This document shows, one piece after another, positions 36,990-45,369 of a DNA stretch of 64,000 bases. The notes below the pieces were generated by a model, which saw only the letters and a list, made by a program, of their open reading frames with translations, ran no database searches and was not told where the DNA came from. The position numbers and the translations under genes are program-made. Origin of the DNA: Didemnitutus sp047777955. GTDB lineage: Bacteria; Verrucomicrobiota; Verrucomicrobiia; Opitutales; Opitutaceae. Location of the stretch: contig NZ_CP180537.1 in assembly GCF_047777955.1 (NCBI RefSeq), positions 186,001 through 250,000 of the forward strand. The letters run 5' to 3'. The stretch's first letter is position 1. Every line of letters begins with the position of its first letter.

Positions 36990-37988
36990 TCAGTGCTTGT
37001 GGCCGGCATCCTCGGCCGGTGCCGGCTGCGCTTTGTCGGCCGGGGCGGCCTGCGTCGGTTTGGTCGTTGCGAACTGGAGCTGATAGTTCCCGCGCACCAC
37101 CACCTTGTCGCCGGGCAGCACGCCTTCGACGATTTCGACGGTGTCGCCGCTCTTCATCCCGGTGGTCACCGCGCGGCGCTCGAAGGTGTTTTCCTCCGTT
37201 TCGACGAAAACGAACAGCGCGCCGAGGCTGCCGAGGATAGCGCGGGATGGGACTGCGACGGTCGGCACGGGCTCGCCGACGCCCACGAAGAGCGACCCTT
37301 GAAGGTTCGGTTTGAGGCGCAGGTCCGGATTCGCGACCAGAGCGTAGACCTCGAAGGTGCGAGTCTCGGGATCGAGCGCCGGTGCGATGCGCTCTATCGC
37401 GCCTGAGAATTTCTCACTCCCGTAGAAATCCAACTGCACGGTCACGGGCGCACCTTCGCGGACGTTGGCCAGATTGGCGTCTTCGTAAGCCACGCCGCGA
37501 ACGAGAACCTTGGTGAGATCGGCAAGTTCCACCAGCACGGTCTCGGGCGTAAACGGCAGACCCACGGACGCGTTCTGTGCCATGATCACTCCGTCGAAAG
37601 GTGCGCGCAGGAGCACCGCGGGAGTGTCGATGGCGCGCGGGACGAGTTTCAGGAGCGGTTCGCCCTGCTTCACTGTCTGCCCCAGCTTGACGTAGATTTC
37701 GCTTACCTGGCCCTCGATGCGGGCCGACATCCGCGCCGTCCTCTCCGGAATCGCCTGCACCCGTGCGAGCAGCGGAATGGTCTTCCGCAGTTCGACGATT
37801 TGAGCCTCGTAAAGTTCGATGCCCAAATTCTGCCGGGCGGTCGCCGTCAATTTGACGGGCCCGACTGCAGCGGTATCGCCAACCTGCGGGCCGTGGTCGT
37901 GCCCCGCGTGAGCACCGAGGCGTGCCGCGAAAATAAAAGAGACGATCACCAGGGTGATCCAGGCAAGCCGGCGTGGATGGATGCGCAT
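36990..37988 (-). CDS. Membrane fusion protein of the second RND system
   Basis: From ATG 37988 the product has 332 residues (a TTG two codons earlier is ignored). It has an N-terminal signal or anchor (LAWITLVIVSFIFAARLGAH), a short His segment (HAGHDHGP), a lipoyl-type half (ARIEGQVSEIYVKLGQTVKQ), a short hairpin, a matching lipoyl half (RAPFDGVIMAQNASVGLPF) and the beta-barrel domain. The tail ends EDAGHKH. It links the inner-membrane pump to an outer-membrane channel. The lipoprotein gene 38041-38490 lies just upstream. Confidence 0.88.
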   Translation of the reverse strand: MRIHPRRLAWITLVIVSFIFAARLGAHAGHDHGPQVGDTAAVGPVKLTATARQNLGIELYEAQIVELRKTIPLLARVQAIPERTARMSARIEGQVSEIYVKLGQTVKQGEPLLKLVPRAIDTPAVLLRAPFDGVIMAQNASVGLPFTPETVLVELADLTKVLVRGVAYEDANLANVREGAPVTVQLDFYGSEKFSGAIERIAPALDPETRTFEVYALVANPDLRLKPNLQGSLFVGVGEPVPTVAVPSRAILGSLGALFVFVETEENTFERRAVTTGMKSGDTVEIVEGVLPGDKVVVRGNYQLQFATTKPTQAAPADKAQPAPAEDAGHKH

Positions 37989-38040
37989 GAGCAAAGTGAA
38001 ACGGCGTGGCCTCGCCTATCCCTCAAACAGGAAGTCGAAA

Positions 38041-38490
38041 TCAGCTCGGTCGCAGCGGTTCCTCGTGGGGAACCAATTCGATCCGGGCGGTGGCGCTCGG
38101 CAAATGAGGGAGTTCGAGACTAAATCCGGCGAGCGCCCGACGCTGGCGCGGCTGCTTGCGCCACCTGTCGAGCGGAAGTTCGTTTACCTGAAGAACGGAA
38201 CCCCAGGAATCGCGGAAGACGACATCCACGTGACCCGACGCGTCTCGCGACGCGTCGGGCTTGCGCTGGACGTAGCCGTGGAGCACCCACGACTCCTCTC
38301 TCTCTTGAACCCAAAATATATCGACCGCCAAGTGTGCAGACTCGGCACTGGCGATCGGGACCGAGCCTTTGGCGCGAGTGACCTGTGAGATGAAGGCACA
38401 GCCGGTCATCAGCGGAAGCAGGCTCACGACACCCAAGGCGATGAGAGCGCGGAGCGGGAAGCGACGAGCATCGGTCTGATTCCGTGGCAT
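38041..38490 (-). CDS. Small lipoprotein, paralogue of 27539-27946
   Basis: The 149-aa product has a lipoprotein signal (LGVVSLLPLMTGC) and the same domain as the lipoprotein at 27539: WVLHGYVQRKPDAS, GHVDVVFRDSWGSVL and TARIELVPHEE line up with VVKGYVVKRLEADD, THLDVTLYDSAGAVL and TVRIEVRAHEGD. It is the first gene of the second RND unit, whereas its paralogue is the gene after the RND pump in the first unit. It is divergent from the gene at 38595. Confidence 0.72.
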   Translation of the reverse strand: MPRNQTDARRFPLRALIALGVVSLLPLMTGCAFISQVTRAKGSVPIASAESAHLAVDIFWVQEREESWVLHGYVQRKPDASRDASGHVDVVFRDSWGSVLQVNELPLDRWRKQPRQRRALAGFSLELPHLPSATARIELVPHEEPLRPS

Positions 38491-38594
38491 GACATCTCAT
38501 TGAACGAGGAAAACGGTCTTTCCCCCTCACTGAAACCACACGGCAAAATCGTGAGGGGTTGGACCGCCGATTCCGTTGAACGAGAATCTCACCT

Positions 38595-39464
38595 ATGCTC
38601 CGCCAATCCACGCAACGCCTCCTCTGGTTGATGCTGCTGGGACTACTCTGCGTCCCGGCTTTTGCTCACGAAGACAAACCGCACGATGCCGCTCCACCGA
38701 TGGGCGACGCGGCGCAGATGCTTTCAGTCGCGAACGACGCTGTCGCCAAGATCAGCGAATTGGTCGCTGCGCAAAAGCTGGACGGCGTTCACGAGCAAAC
38801 CGACCGGCTGAACGCCGCATTGAAGGCTCTCACCGCAACTGACGGCGGCAGCCCGGATCAGAAACGACGCCTCGAGTCTGCCGTCCGGCAGGTGTCCGCG
38901 GTCGCCGACAGCGTGCATGACGCCGCGGACGGCGCCCAACAGAAGAAAGCCGAGACTGAAGCCAAGAAGCTGGTGGCAGCCATGAAATTGGTGCAGGCCC
39001 TCATTCCGGCGACAGCACCGAAGGCGAATAGCCCCAGTCCGGCGCCGGCGCCATCGGGGGACTCGCGCGACGATGTCAGCGCAGTCAAAGGCGTGCTCGC
39101 CGCCTACAAGCAGGGCCTCGAGCAACTCGACGTATCGAAGCTCGGGCATCTTTTCACGGCGGACTCGCAGGTGTTCGAGTCCGGCGGTGTGGAGGGCACG
39201 TTCGCGAACTACCTCGAGCATCACATCGGTCCTGAGCTGGCGGAGTTCAGCGAGTTCTCGTTCCGCGACTACAACGTCGATGTCCGGCTTGAGCTGCCTT
39301 ACGCGTTCACGACCGAAACCTACGTCTACAAGATCGTCCTCAAGGCCGACGGCCGCGTCTTCGAGAAGAAGGGACTCGCGACGAGCGTCTTGAAGAAAAC
39401 CGCTGCAGGCTGGCAGATTCAGCAGACGCACACTTCTTCGCGCAACTTGCCGAAGGCAAAGTAG
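38595..39464 (+). CDS. Exported protein with NTF2/SnoaL-like C-terminal domain
   Basis: This 289-aa product has a signal peptide (LLWLMLLGLLCVPAFAH), a short His/Asp stretch (HEDKPHD), an Ala/Lys-rich helical region (about 40-140), a Pro-rich linker and a C-terminal domain from about 155 that looks like the cone-shaped NTF2/SnoaL (DUF4440-type) fold: VKGVLAAYKQGLEQLDVSKL, LFTADSQVFESG, WQIQQTHTSSRNL. It starts a plus-strand run of metal-response genes. Ligand and role unknown. Confidence 0.72.
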   Translation: MLRQSTQRLLWLMLLGLLCVPAFAHEDKPHDAAPPMGDAAQMLSVANDAVAKISELVAAQKLDGVHEQTDRLNAALKALTATDGGSPDQKRRLESAVRQVSAVADSVHDAADGAQQKKAETEAKKLVAAMKLVQALIPATAPKANSPSPAPAPSGDSRDDVSAVKGVLAAYKQGLEQLDVSKLGHLFTADSQVFESGGVEGTFANYLEHHIGPELAEFSEFSFRDYNVDVRLELPYAFTTETYVYKIVLKADGRVFEKKGLATSVLKKTAAGWQIQQTHTSSRNLPKAK

Positions 39465-39496
39465 CTTTTCAGACCTCCTCTTTCCCTCATCCAACC

Positions 39497-39970
39497 ATGA
39501 AAATCAGCAAAGGATTCCTTATTGCCGGCCTGCTCACGGTCGGTTCGCTAACGCGCCTCTTCGGCCATGAGCACGGCGAGGCTTTGAACGACCAGCAGAA
39601 GGCGTTTCTCCGCAGCTACGAAAACGTGCGCGCGGCCCTCGCCGCCGACGATCTCGGTGCGGCGAAAACCGCCGCCACCGCGATCAAGGAAGACGAGAAC
39701 GCCGAGGCGCTCGCTCGCTCCGCTTCACTGGCGGATGCGCGCGAAGTCTTCAAAAAGCTCAGCAAGCGTGCGGTTCACCTCGCGAGCGATCACGAAGGCT
39801 ACTTCATCGCCAATTGCCCGATGGTGAAGAACGGCGAAGGCAACTGGGTTCAGACGAGTGGCAAGGTGAGCAACCCGTATTTCGGCAAGTCCATGCTCAC
39901 CTGCGGTTCGATCAAACCGGCGATGGCGGAGGAAAAGGAAAAGCCCGCCGAGCATCACCACCACGAGTAA
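39497..39970 (+). CDS. DUF3347-like periplasmic protein (copy 1)
   Basis: The 157-aa product has a signal peptide, an N-terminal helical part (RSYENVRAALAADDLGAAKT) and the DUF3347 signature CPMV...NWVQTSGKVSNPYFGKSM with a final CG. It ends in a His tail (EHHHHE). DUF3347 domains occur next to or fused with copper-efflux adaptors, so copper handling in the periplasm is likely. It is the first of three paralogues in the window (also 44106 and 45370). It lies 19 bp before a TolC-like gene. Confidence 0.8.
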   Translation: MKISKGFLIAGLLTVGSLTRLFGHEHGEALNDQQKAFLRSYENVRAALAADDLGAAKTAATAIKEDENAEALARSASLADAREVFKKLSKRAVHLASDHEGYFIANCPMVKNGEGNWVQTSGKVSNPYFGKSMLTCGSIKPAMAEEKEKPAEHHHHE

Positions 39971-39989
39971 GAGCGATCGTTTTCTCCGC

Positions 39990-41228
39990 ATGGTTCGCGC
40001 GACTCTGCTTTCCCTGTGCATCCTGCGGCTGACGACGTTGTCGTCGACCGCAGCCGAGCCGTTGTCCTTGGCCGCGGTCTGGCAGCGCGCGCTCGCGGCG
40101 TCGCCGGAAGCGCAGGTATTGGACGCAGAGCGCGCGGCTATCGCGGCCACAGCCGAGCAGGCCGGGAGGCTTCCGAACCCGACCTTGGGCACGCAGATCG
40201 AAAACGTCGGCGTCAAGCGTCCGTATCGTGGCGTGGACGACGCGGAGCTGACGGTGCAACTGCGCCAGGAGCTCGTGCGACGGTCCAAACGGGATGCCGC
40301 ACGACAGTTCGCCGAAGCTGATCGCCCTATCGCGGAGGCGGAGTATCGCATCCGGATCGCCGACCTCCGGCGGCGCGTGGTGACCAGCTACAACGCGCTC
40401 TATCTCGCCCAAGAACAGGCCAAGCTCGCCGACCAAGCCGTGGATCTCGCGGCACGAATCGTTCATTCGCTCCAGCGGCAGCATGAAGCCGGACAGGCTA
40501 CCGGCGTGGAGCTTTCCCGAGCGTTGCTGGAATCGGCCACGGCGAAGGCGAAGGCCGAGACCGCAGCAGTGGCGCTCGCCGCCGCACGCCGCGCGCTCAT
40601 CGCGCAGTGGGGCGGCGATGTGATCGGCGAAGCCGAAGCAATCGAGGTAGCTCCCACTTTGTTGCTCGCGGACACGCCCCCGTTGGAGACATTCCAAGCG
40701 AAGTTGTCCAATTCGCCGGAGCTGCGTCGCCTCGAAGCCGAGTCGGAGCGCCGCCGGGCCGAAGTGGCGGTGGAAAAGCAGCGCCCGGTGCGAGACATCG
40801 GCGTTGCGGGTGGTGTTCGCCTGTTGAGGCGGGACGATACCGCGACGGTCGTGCTGGGCGTCGATATTCCCATTTTGGCGCACAACCGCTATGAGGGCGC
40901 GATTGCGGCCGCGCGGGCACGCGAACGGCAGCTCGAGCACCAGAAGAGCAGCGCGACGCTCGCGCTGCGGGCCGAACTCGCAGCTCGCTACGCCGAACTC
41001 ACCGCGGCGCAAAAAGAGGCCTCCGCACTCGACCAGTCGGTGCTGCCGGCGGCAGCCGACGTGGTGGCGCGTAATCAAGCCGCGTTCGATCAGGCGCAGG
41101 TTTCCTTTCTTCAACTGCTGGAAGCGCAGCGTGCCCTTCTCGCGGCCCGCGAGCAGCGACTTGCCGCCGTCGGCCGCTACCTGGAGGCAAGCGTTGCCAT
41201 CGAAAGACTCATTGATAATGTCACCTGA
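39990..41228 (+). CDS. TolC/CnrC-like outer-membrane efflux protein
   Basis: This 412-aa product has a signal peptide (LLSLCILRLTTLSSTAAEP) and outer-membrane factor repeats (LAAVWQRALAASPEAQVLDA, NPTLGTQIENVGVKRPYRG, and the second repeat FQAKLSNSPELRRLEAESER). It is 24 bp upstream of the CnrY-like gene. It may serve the second RND system on the opposite strand, which lacks its own channel. Confidence 0.87.
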   Translation: MVRATLLSLCILRLTTLSSTAAEPLSLAAVWQRALAASPEAQVLDAERAAIAATAEQAGRLPNPTLGTQIENVGVKRPYRGVDDAELTVQLRQELVRRSKRDAARQFAEADRPIAEAEYRIRIADLRRRVVTSYNALYLAQEQAKLADQAVDLAARIVHSLQRQHEAGQATGVELSRALLESATAKAKAETAAVALAAARRALIAQWGGDVIGEAEAIEVAPTLLLADTPPLETFQAKLSNSPELRRLEAESERRRAEVAVEKQRPVRDIGVAGGVRLLRRDDTATVVLGVDIPILAHNRYEGAIAAARARERQLEHQKSSATLALRAELAARYAELTAAQKEASALDQSVLPAAADVVARNQAAFDQAQVSFLQLLEAQRALLAAREQRLAAVGRYLEASVAIERLIDNVT

Positions 41229-41252
41229 ACGGCCACACCCACGGCCACTCGC

Positions 41253-41555
41253 ATGAAAGACGAACTCGATTCCCTGTTTTCCGCTCTAAAACAAGAGCCT
41301 CTGCCCGCCTTGGATGCCGGGTTCGACGACGCTGTGCTCAGAGAGATTCGTTCCCGCAAGCAGCCGATCGCGTGGTGGAACGCCTGGGAGAACCCGCGGG
41401 TGATGGCGGCTGCGGCTGCCGCTGCGGTCGTCATTGGGTTGACCACGGCATTTTTCACTCCCCCTCCGCAGATCAAGGACAGCGATGCGCTCGGCCTCGA
41501 TGTCTTCTCGGCGACGCCGCGCCACCTGCCTTTGACCCAACTTGCCAGTCGATGA
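41253..41555 (+). CDS. CnrY-like membrane-bound anti-sigma factor (by position and size)
   Basis: The 100-aa product has a cytoplasmic N-terminal half of about 45 residues (LDSLFSALKQEPLPALDAGF), one membrane helix (VMAAAAAAAVVIGLTTAFF) and a short periplasmic tail. The stop overlaps the next start by 4 bp (ATGA). Size (CnrY is about 95 aa), topology and order Y-X-H match the cnrYXH locus of Cupriavidus. Sequence similarity alone would not suffice for this call. Confidence 0.6.
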   Translation: MKDELDSLFSALKQEPLPALDAGFDDAVLREIRSRKQPIAWWNAWENPRVMAAAAAAAVVIGLTTAFFTPPPQIKDSDALGLDVFSATPRHLPLTQLASR

Positions 41556-41992
41556 GCGCGCGCGCACGCACGGGTTTGTTTTTGCTGCTCATCGCGGTGG
41601 TCGCCGCCGTCTCCACGTGGTCAACTGAGGCGTGGATGCGCCGCGCGCGCAAACCCGAGGATGCCCACGACTGGGTGCATCGGCAGCTCAATATCACACC
41701 GGAGCAGGATCGGGCGATCGCGGTAACCGAAGAACGGTTCAACCGACAGCGCACGGTCATCATGGAGCGGTTGCGGTTGGCGAACGCGGAGTTGGCCCAA
41801 GCTATTTTGGAGGGGAAGGCGCGCTCCCCGAAGGTCGAGGAAGCGGTGCAGAAAATCCATGCCGCCCAGGCCGACCTCCAGCAACTGACGTTGGAGCACG
41901 TCTTCGAGATGCGGGCTGCGCTGACGCCGGAGCAATACGACAAACTCCTGCGTCTGACGGCCAACGCGCTTTCACAAGAGGTCCACCACTGA
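41552..41992 (+). CDS. CnrX-like periplasmic metal sensor (Metal_resist/CpxP family)
   Basis: The 146-aa product has an N-terminal membrane anchor (GLFLLLIAVVAAVSTWS) and a four-helix periplasmic domain of the Metal_resist type: WVHRQLNITPEQDRAI, RQRTVIMERLRLANAELAQA, LQQLTLEHVFEMRAALTPEQ. The H...E...H residues in WVHRQL and LEHVFEMR correspond to the metal site of CnrX. CnrX relieves the CnrY block on CnrH when it binds Ni or Co. The length matches CnrX (148 aa). Confidence 0.78.
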   Translation: MSARARTGLFLLLIAVVAAVSTWSTEAWMRRARKPEDAHDWVHRQLNITPEQDRAIAVTEERFNRQRTVIMERLRLANAELAQAILEGKARSPKVEEAVQKIHAAQADLQQLTLEHVFEMRAALTPEQYDKLLRLTANALSQEVHH

Positions 41993-42001
41993 CGCTCGGC
42001 C

Positions 42002-42562
42002 ATGGCGCAGGACCCCGACCTCGAATCGGTCCGGGCTCTCCAAGCCGGGGACGACGCGGCGTTGGGAGAGTTGATGGCGAGACACAAGGAGCCGCTGTTC
42101 CGGTTTCTTTGCCGCTACACGCAAAACGAAACCGTTGCCCGCGATCTCGCCCAGGAGGCTTTCGTCCGGGCGTATTTCAAGATCAACAGCTTCACGCCGC
42201 AGGCGAAGTTTGCGACCTGGCTGTTTCAGATCGGCCTGAACCTCGTGCGCGACTTCGCCCGCAGCAAGCACGCCAAGCGCGAGCCACTGCACGCGGCGTG
42301 GGAACTCGCCGCGAACGAGCCAGAAATTGCGAAGCACAATGATCCCGGGGCGCGGGTCGATCGGACGGAGCAATTGGCGCAAGCACGGGTTGCCATTGAT
42401 CGTTTGCCCGAGGAATTGAAGACGGCGTTGATCCTGACGGTCTTCGAGGAGCGGTCGCAGCAGGAAGCGGCCGAACTGCTGGGGACGACGCCAAAGGCCA
42501 TCGAGGCTCGAGTCTATCGGGCACGAAAAGCGCTCCGAGAAACACTGTTCCGTTCTCAGTAG
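42002..42562 (+). CDS. ECF sigma factor, CnrH-like
   Basis: This 186-aa cytoplasmic sigma factor shows region 2 (GELMARHKEPLFRFLCRY, RDLAQEAFVRAYFKI, FATWLFQIGLNLVRDF) and region 4 (RLPEELKTALILTVFEERSQ, EAAELLGTTPKAIEARVYRA). It follows the CnrX-like gene by 9 bp. By analogy with CnrYXH it is held by the membrane protein at 41253 until the sensor at 41552 binds metal, and then transcribes efflux genes. It is the only clear DNA-level regulator in the metal block. A gene-free stretch of 382 bp follows. Confidence 0.88.
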   Translation: MAQDPDLESVRALQAGDDAALGELMARHKEPLFRFLCRYTQNETVARDLAQEAFVRAYFKINSFTPQAKFATWLFQIGLNLVRDFARSKHAKREPLHAAWELAANEPEIAKHNDPGARVDRTEQLAQARVAIDRLPEELKTALILTVFEERSQQEAAELLGTTPKAIEARVYRARKALRETLFRSQ

Positions 42563-42944
42563 CCCGTCGCGCGGGACGCTGCGCGGAAGGCGGTGTCGTT
42601 GGTGCGCCGGCGGCGTTCCTCCGTCGGTTGCGCCGCTGATCTCTGGGGGGCAGCCGCGCTGCGTCGTCGTGCGGAAAGCGATTGAACGTAATCCCGCGCG
42701 CTATCCCGCGAAATTGATCTCCGGCTTGATGGCTCCGGTCGCGCCCAGCCCGCCGGCATGAAACCACGTAGGTCGAATTCCCAAGCAGCGCGTGGCAGAG
42801 ACGCGGCATCTTGCCCCCGTCGATCCCTAAGTCTGCACATGGACGTTCCACCGCCGGAAGTCGCGGCTCGCTCCCGATTGGTTGCCGTTCACGGGCAGGT
42901 TAACGTCTCGGGACTATCAACCCTCAACAAGGAGAAGCATCATC
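42563..42944. other. Gene-free stretch upstream of the copper-binding protein gene
   Basis: Open frames here are Arg/Ala/Ser-rich on both strands and show no domain. The last 20 bp carry a strong Shine-Dalgarno sequence (AAGGAGAAG at 42929-42937) for the gene at 42945. The remainder probably holds the promoter, but I see no clear -35/-10 pair, ECF-type motif or terminator hairpin. Confidence 0.5.
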
Positions 42945-43301
42945 ATGGCACATCAAAAATACCAACACTGTATCGAGGCCTGTCACGACTGCACCGCGGC
43001 GTGCGAGCACTGTGCGACGGCCTGCTTGGGCGAGAAAAACGTCAAGGACATGGAACGCTGCATCCGACTCGACCGCACCTGTGCCGGAATTTGCGCGCTG
43101 GCCGAGCGGGAGATGGCGGCGGACTCCGAATTCGCCGAACGGATTTGCCAGCTTTGCGCGGAGATCTGCGAGGCGTGCGGTGAAGAGTGTGCGCGCCACG
43201 AGCACATGGATCACTGCCGCGAATGCGCCGAGGCGTGCCGCCGTTGCGCCGAAGCGTGTCGCGAGATGGCGGGCGCGGGTTCGGGCCGCACTCACCGCTA
43301 A
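42945..43301 (+). CDS. Cytosolic four-helix-bundle copper-binding protein (Csp3-like)
   Basis: From ATG 42945, which follows the Shine-Dalgarno AAGGAG by about 10 bp, the product has 118 residues and no signal peptide. Cys residues repeat at helix spacing: HCIEACHDCTAACEHCATAC, CIRLDRTCAGICALA, CQLCAEICEACGEECARHEH, CRECAEACRRCAEACREM. This is the pattern of the Csp family, tetramers whose helices are lined with Cys that bind many Cu(I) ions. It is followed 20 bp later by a DUF305 gene, probably in one transcript. Confidence 0.9.
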   Translation: MAHQKYQHCIEACHDCTAACEHCATACLGEKNVKDMERCIRLDRTCAGICALAEREMAADSEFAERICQLCAEICEACGEECARHEHMDHCRECAEACRRCAEACREMAGAGSGRTHR

Positions 43302-43321
43302 CGATCAAAGGAGGACTTACC

Positions 43322-43891
43322 GTGATTCAGTATCCAGCACTCTTCCGCCAAGCGGTCCTGCTTTGCTCATTGGTGTTCGCCTCGACGGCGTTTGCCGCCG
43401 GCCCGGCACCCAAGCCCAGTCAGCGGAACTTCGAGGTCCGCTTCCTGACCGAGATGATCGACCACCATGCGATGGCGGTGATGATGGCGGACATGTGCCT
43501 GGAGCGCTCGGTTCACCCCGAGCTTCAGGCCATGTGCGAGCAGATCCGTGAGGCCCAAATGGAAGAAATCGTCACGATGCAAAACTGGCTCTCGGAGTGG
43601 TATGGCATCGAGCACGAGCCCGAGATGACACCCGGCCAGCAAAAGCAGATGGAAAAGCTCGCCGCATTGTCCGGTGCGGCATTCGAGATCGAGTTCATGA
43701 AGGCGATGATTCGACACCACTGGAAGGCCGTCGTCCGGGCCAGCCAATGCGAAGACAAAGCCTACCATCAGGAATTGATCGACCTCTGCGCGCAGATCGT
43801 GAGCACGCAACTCGCGGAGATAAACCAAATGGGCGATTGGTTATGCGAGTGGTATGGAATCTGCCATTACCACGACGGTGGTGAAGAGTGA
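43322..43891 (+). CDS. DUF305-family exported protein
   Basis: Translation most likely begins at GTG 43322, about 7 bp after the strong Shine-Dalgarno AAAGGAGGA; upstream ATGs run into the previous gene. The 189-aa product has a signal peptide (AVLLCSLVFASTAFAAG) and two DUF305-type helical repeats: FLTEMIDHHAMAVMMADMC and FMKAMIRHHWKAVVRASQC. Each carries a HH/Met pattern likely to bind copper. The tail is GICHYHDGGEE. It works in the periplasm, probably with the Csp gene upstream. Confidence 0.83.
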   Translation: MIQYPALFRQAVLLCSLVFASTAFAAGPAPKPSQRNFEVRFLTEMIDHHAMAVMMADMCLERSVHPELQAMCEQIREAQMEEIVTMQNWLSEWYGIEHEPEMTPGQQKQMEKLAALSGAAFEIEFMKAMIRHHWKAVVRASQCEDKAYHQELIDLCAQIVSTQLAEINQMGDWLCEWYGICHYHDGGEE

Positions 43892-43903
43892 TGTAGCCGC
43901 CCT

Positions 43904-43933
43904 AGAAGCCCAAGCGTCGCTGCTTGGGCTTCT
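43904..43933. terminator. Bidirectional hairpin between convergent genes
   Basis: A perfect 12-bp stem (AGAAGCCCAAGC 43904-43915 with GCTTGGGCTTCT 43922-43933) has a 6-base loop and lies between the stops of the DUF305 gene (43891, plus) and the small lipoprotein gene (43936, minus). Flanking T-runs are weak on both sides. Confidence 0.65.
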
Positions 43934-43935
43934 CG

Positions 43936-44109
43936 TTATCCCGCCGACGGCGCAGAACGCAGCGCGCAGGAGCCATGATCATGGCCGACGTGCGTCGAGG
44001 GAGACGTAGCGCCGTGTCCGTCATGCGACGGACCGCCACTGGGGATGCACATGCAGCCGGAGACTCCGAGCGTCACGACGGCGAGGAGGAGCAGAACGAA
44101 CGATTTCAT
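43936..44109 (-). CDS. Small His-rich lipoprotein
   Basis: From ATG 44109 the 57-aa product has a lipoprotein signal (LLLAVVTLGVSGC) and a short mature part with spaced His residues (SHDGHGATSPSTHVGHDHGS). Its start overlaps the stop of the DUF3347-like gene (ATGA). It is probably a surface or periplasmic metal-binding peptide. Confidence 0.65.
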   Translation of the reverse strand: MKSFVLLLLAVVTLGVSGCMCIPSGGPSHDGHGATSPSTHVGHDHGSCALRSAPSAG

Positions 44110-44519
44110 GGGGAAGATTTCACTTTGCCGCACGTGGGCATCTTTTTCCCGAGATACGGATTCGATATCTCGCGGGACGTTTGGAGCCAGTCGGCTTCGA
44201 CCATGGGGCAGTGGACGATCACGAAACCGTCTACGCCCGCACCGAGCGCGATCACCTCGGCGCTGAGCTTCTTGAACGCCATGCGCGCCGTATTGAGCGA
44301 GTCGGCGCGTGCGATCACGGCCGCGTTGGCGTTGCTCGGAAGGTCGTTCGCCGCCGTGCGGGCTCCCTCAAGATTATCCATAGCCAGTTCGGCGCGGATC
44401 GCCTCGTAGCGCGCGAGCAGACGGCGATCGGCCTCCGTGAGAGTCTTGGCAGCCGCGAAGCTGAAAACGCAACTGAGGGTGAGAAGCGAGAGCGCGAGTA
44501 GGCGCTGGGTCAGTCTCAT
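44106..44519 (-). CDS. DUF3347-like periplasmic protein (copy 2)
   Basis: From ATG 44519 the 137-aa product has a signal peptide (LLALSLLTLSCVFSFAAA), a helical half (RYEAIRAELAMDNLEGARTA) and the signature HCPMVEADWLQTSREISNPY then GKKMPTCG. It is closest in layout to the copy at 39497 but lacks the His tail. It is divergent from the Cys-rich gene at 44742, with 222 bp between them. Confidence 0.78.
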   Translation of the reverse strand: MRLTQRLLALSLLTLSCVFSFAAAKTLTEADRRLLARYEAIRAELAMDNLEGARTAANDLPSNANAAVIARADSLNTARMAFKKLSAEVIALGAGVDGFVIVHCPMVEADWLQTSREISNPYLGKKMPTCGKVKSSP

Positions 44520-44741
44520 GTATCCTTTAACGACGCGGCCTCGGTGTTCCCTGCGGGTTTTCGAGAAATTCTCTCCGCGTTTCTTGGTGAGAAGGTGAAG
44601 AGCGCTAATGCGACGCGGAGTGGCGTGGTGAATTGGCAGCAAAAGATGCGCAGGAAATCACAACGGTTTCATCAGGGGCGTTCGCGCGAGTTGCGTTTAA
44701 CTCGTAGGAAACAGTCCAACAGCAACGAAGCTACTTCCGCC

Positions 44742-45122
44742 ATGAAAACGAACCAATCCCTGCTCATCGTCGCGCTCCTCGGATTTTCTGCCGCGATCTC
44801 GCACGCCGGCCCTCCGCCGGAGTTTTTCAACCAGACGCTCAAACTCGCCAAGGCGAAGACTCAGCAGGTGGCCACCGTCACCAAAGCCGCCAAGCCCGCG
44901 ATGGCGTGCGACGCCTGCAAGGTCACGCCGATCCGCGAAGTTCGCTACCGTGGCCCGGCAAGCAAAGCGGTCACCGAGTGGGTGAACGTCGGCGAGAAGC
45001 ACGCGTGCGCAAAATGCGGCGGCGCGGTCGAATCCCGCAACGGCAAGATCGCATCGAACATGGAGCTGAACTGCCCCATCTGCCGCGAAGCCTCCTGCTG
45101 CCCCACGACCGCCACGCACTGA
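44742..45122 (+). CDS. Exported Cys-rich protein
   Basis: From ATG 44742 the 126-aa product has a signal peptide (LLIVALLGFSAAISHAG) and a mature region with paired cysteines: MACDACKVTPIREVRYRGP, KHACAKCGGAVESRNG and NCPICREASCCP. The arrangement suggests zinc-ribbon-like knuckles or copper sites. It resembles the gene at 53799 in general plan. I do not recognise the family. The 247 bp that follows contains no convincing gene. Confidence 0.68.
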   Translation: MKTNQSLLIVALLGFSAAISHAGPPPEFFNQTLKLAKAKTQQVATVTKAAKPAMACDACKVTPIREVRYRGPASKAVTEWVNVGEKHACAKCGGAVESRNGKIASNMELNCPICREASCCPTTATH

Positions 45123-45369
45123 TGCCCTTTGAGTCGCGACGTGAGCTGTTGGTCGAGGTGTGTGTTTCCCGTCACCAGCCAGCTACGTCCAGCGCGCGCC
45201 GCGACTCCCTTTTCCGGCGGTCTGCCGACAAGTGATGAACTCCAATCCACAACACGTGCCATCTCCGCGCAACGTGTTCCTCTGTGCCACGTGGATGGAC
45301 TGCATTCATCGCTCATGAGGCGGCCGTCGGGCTACTTTCTCTGCACTGGTCACCAAGTCTGATTCTCTC

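Noticed and set aside
42556..42840. Minus-strand 94-codon frame after the ECF sigma gene
   Set aside because: Arg/Ser/Ala-rich, no ribosome-binding site, no motif, and partly antisense to the end of the sigma gene.
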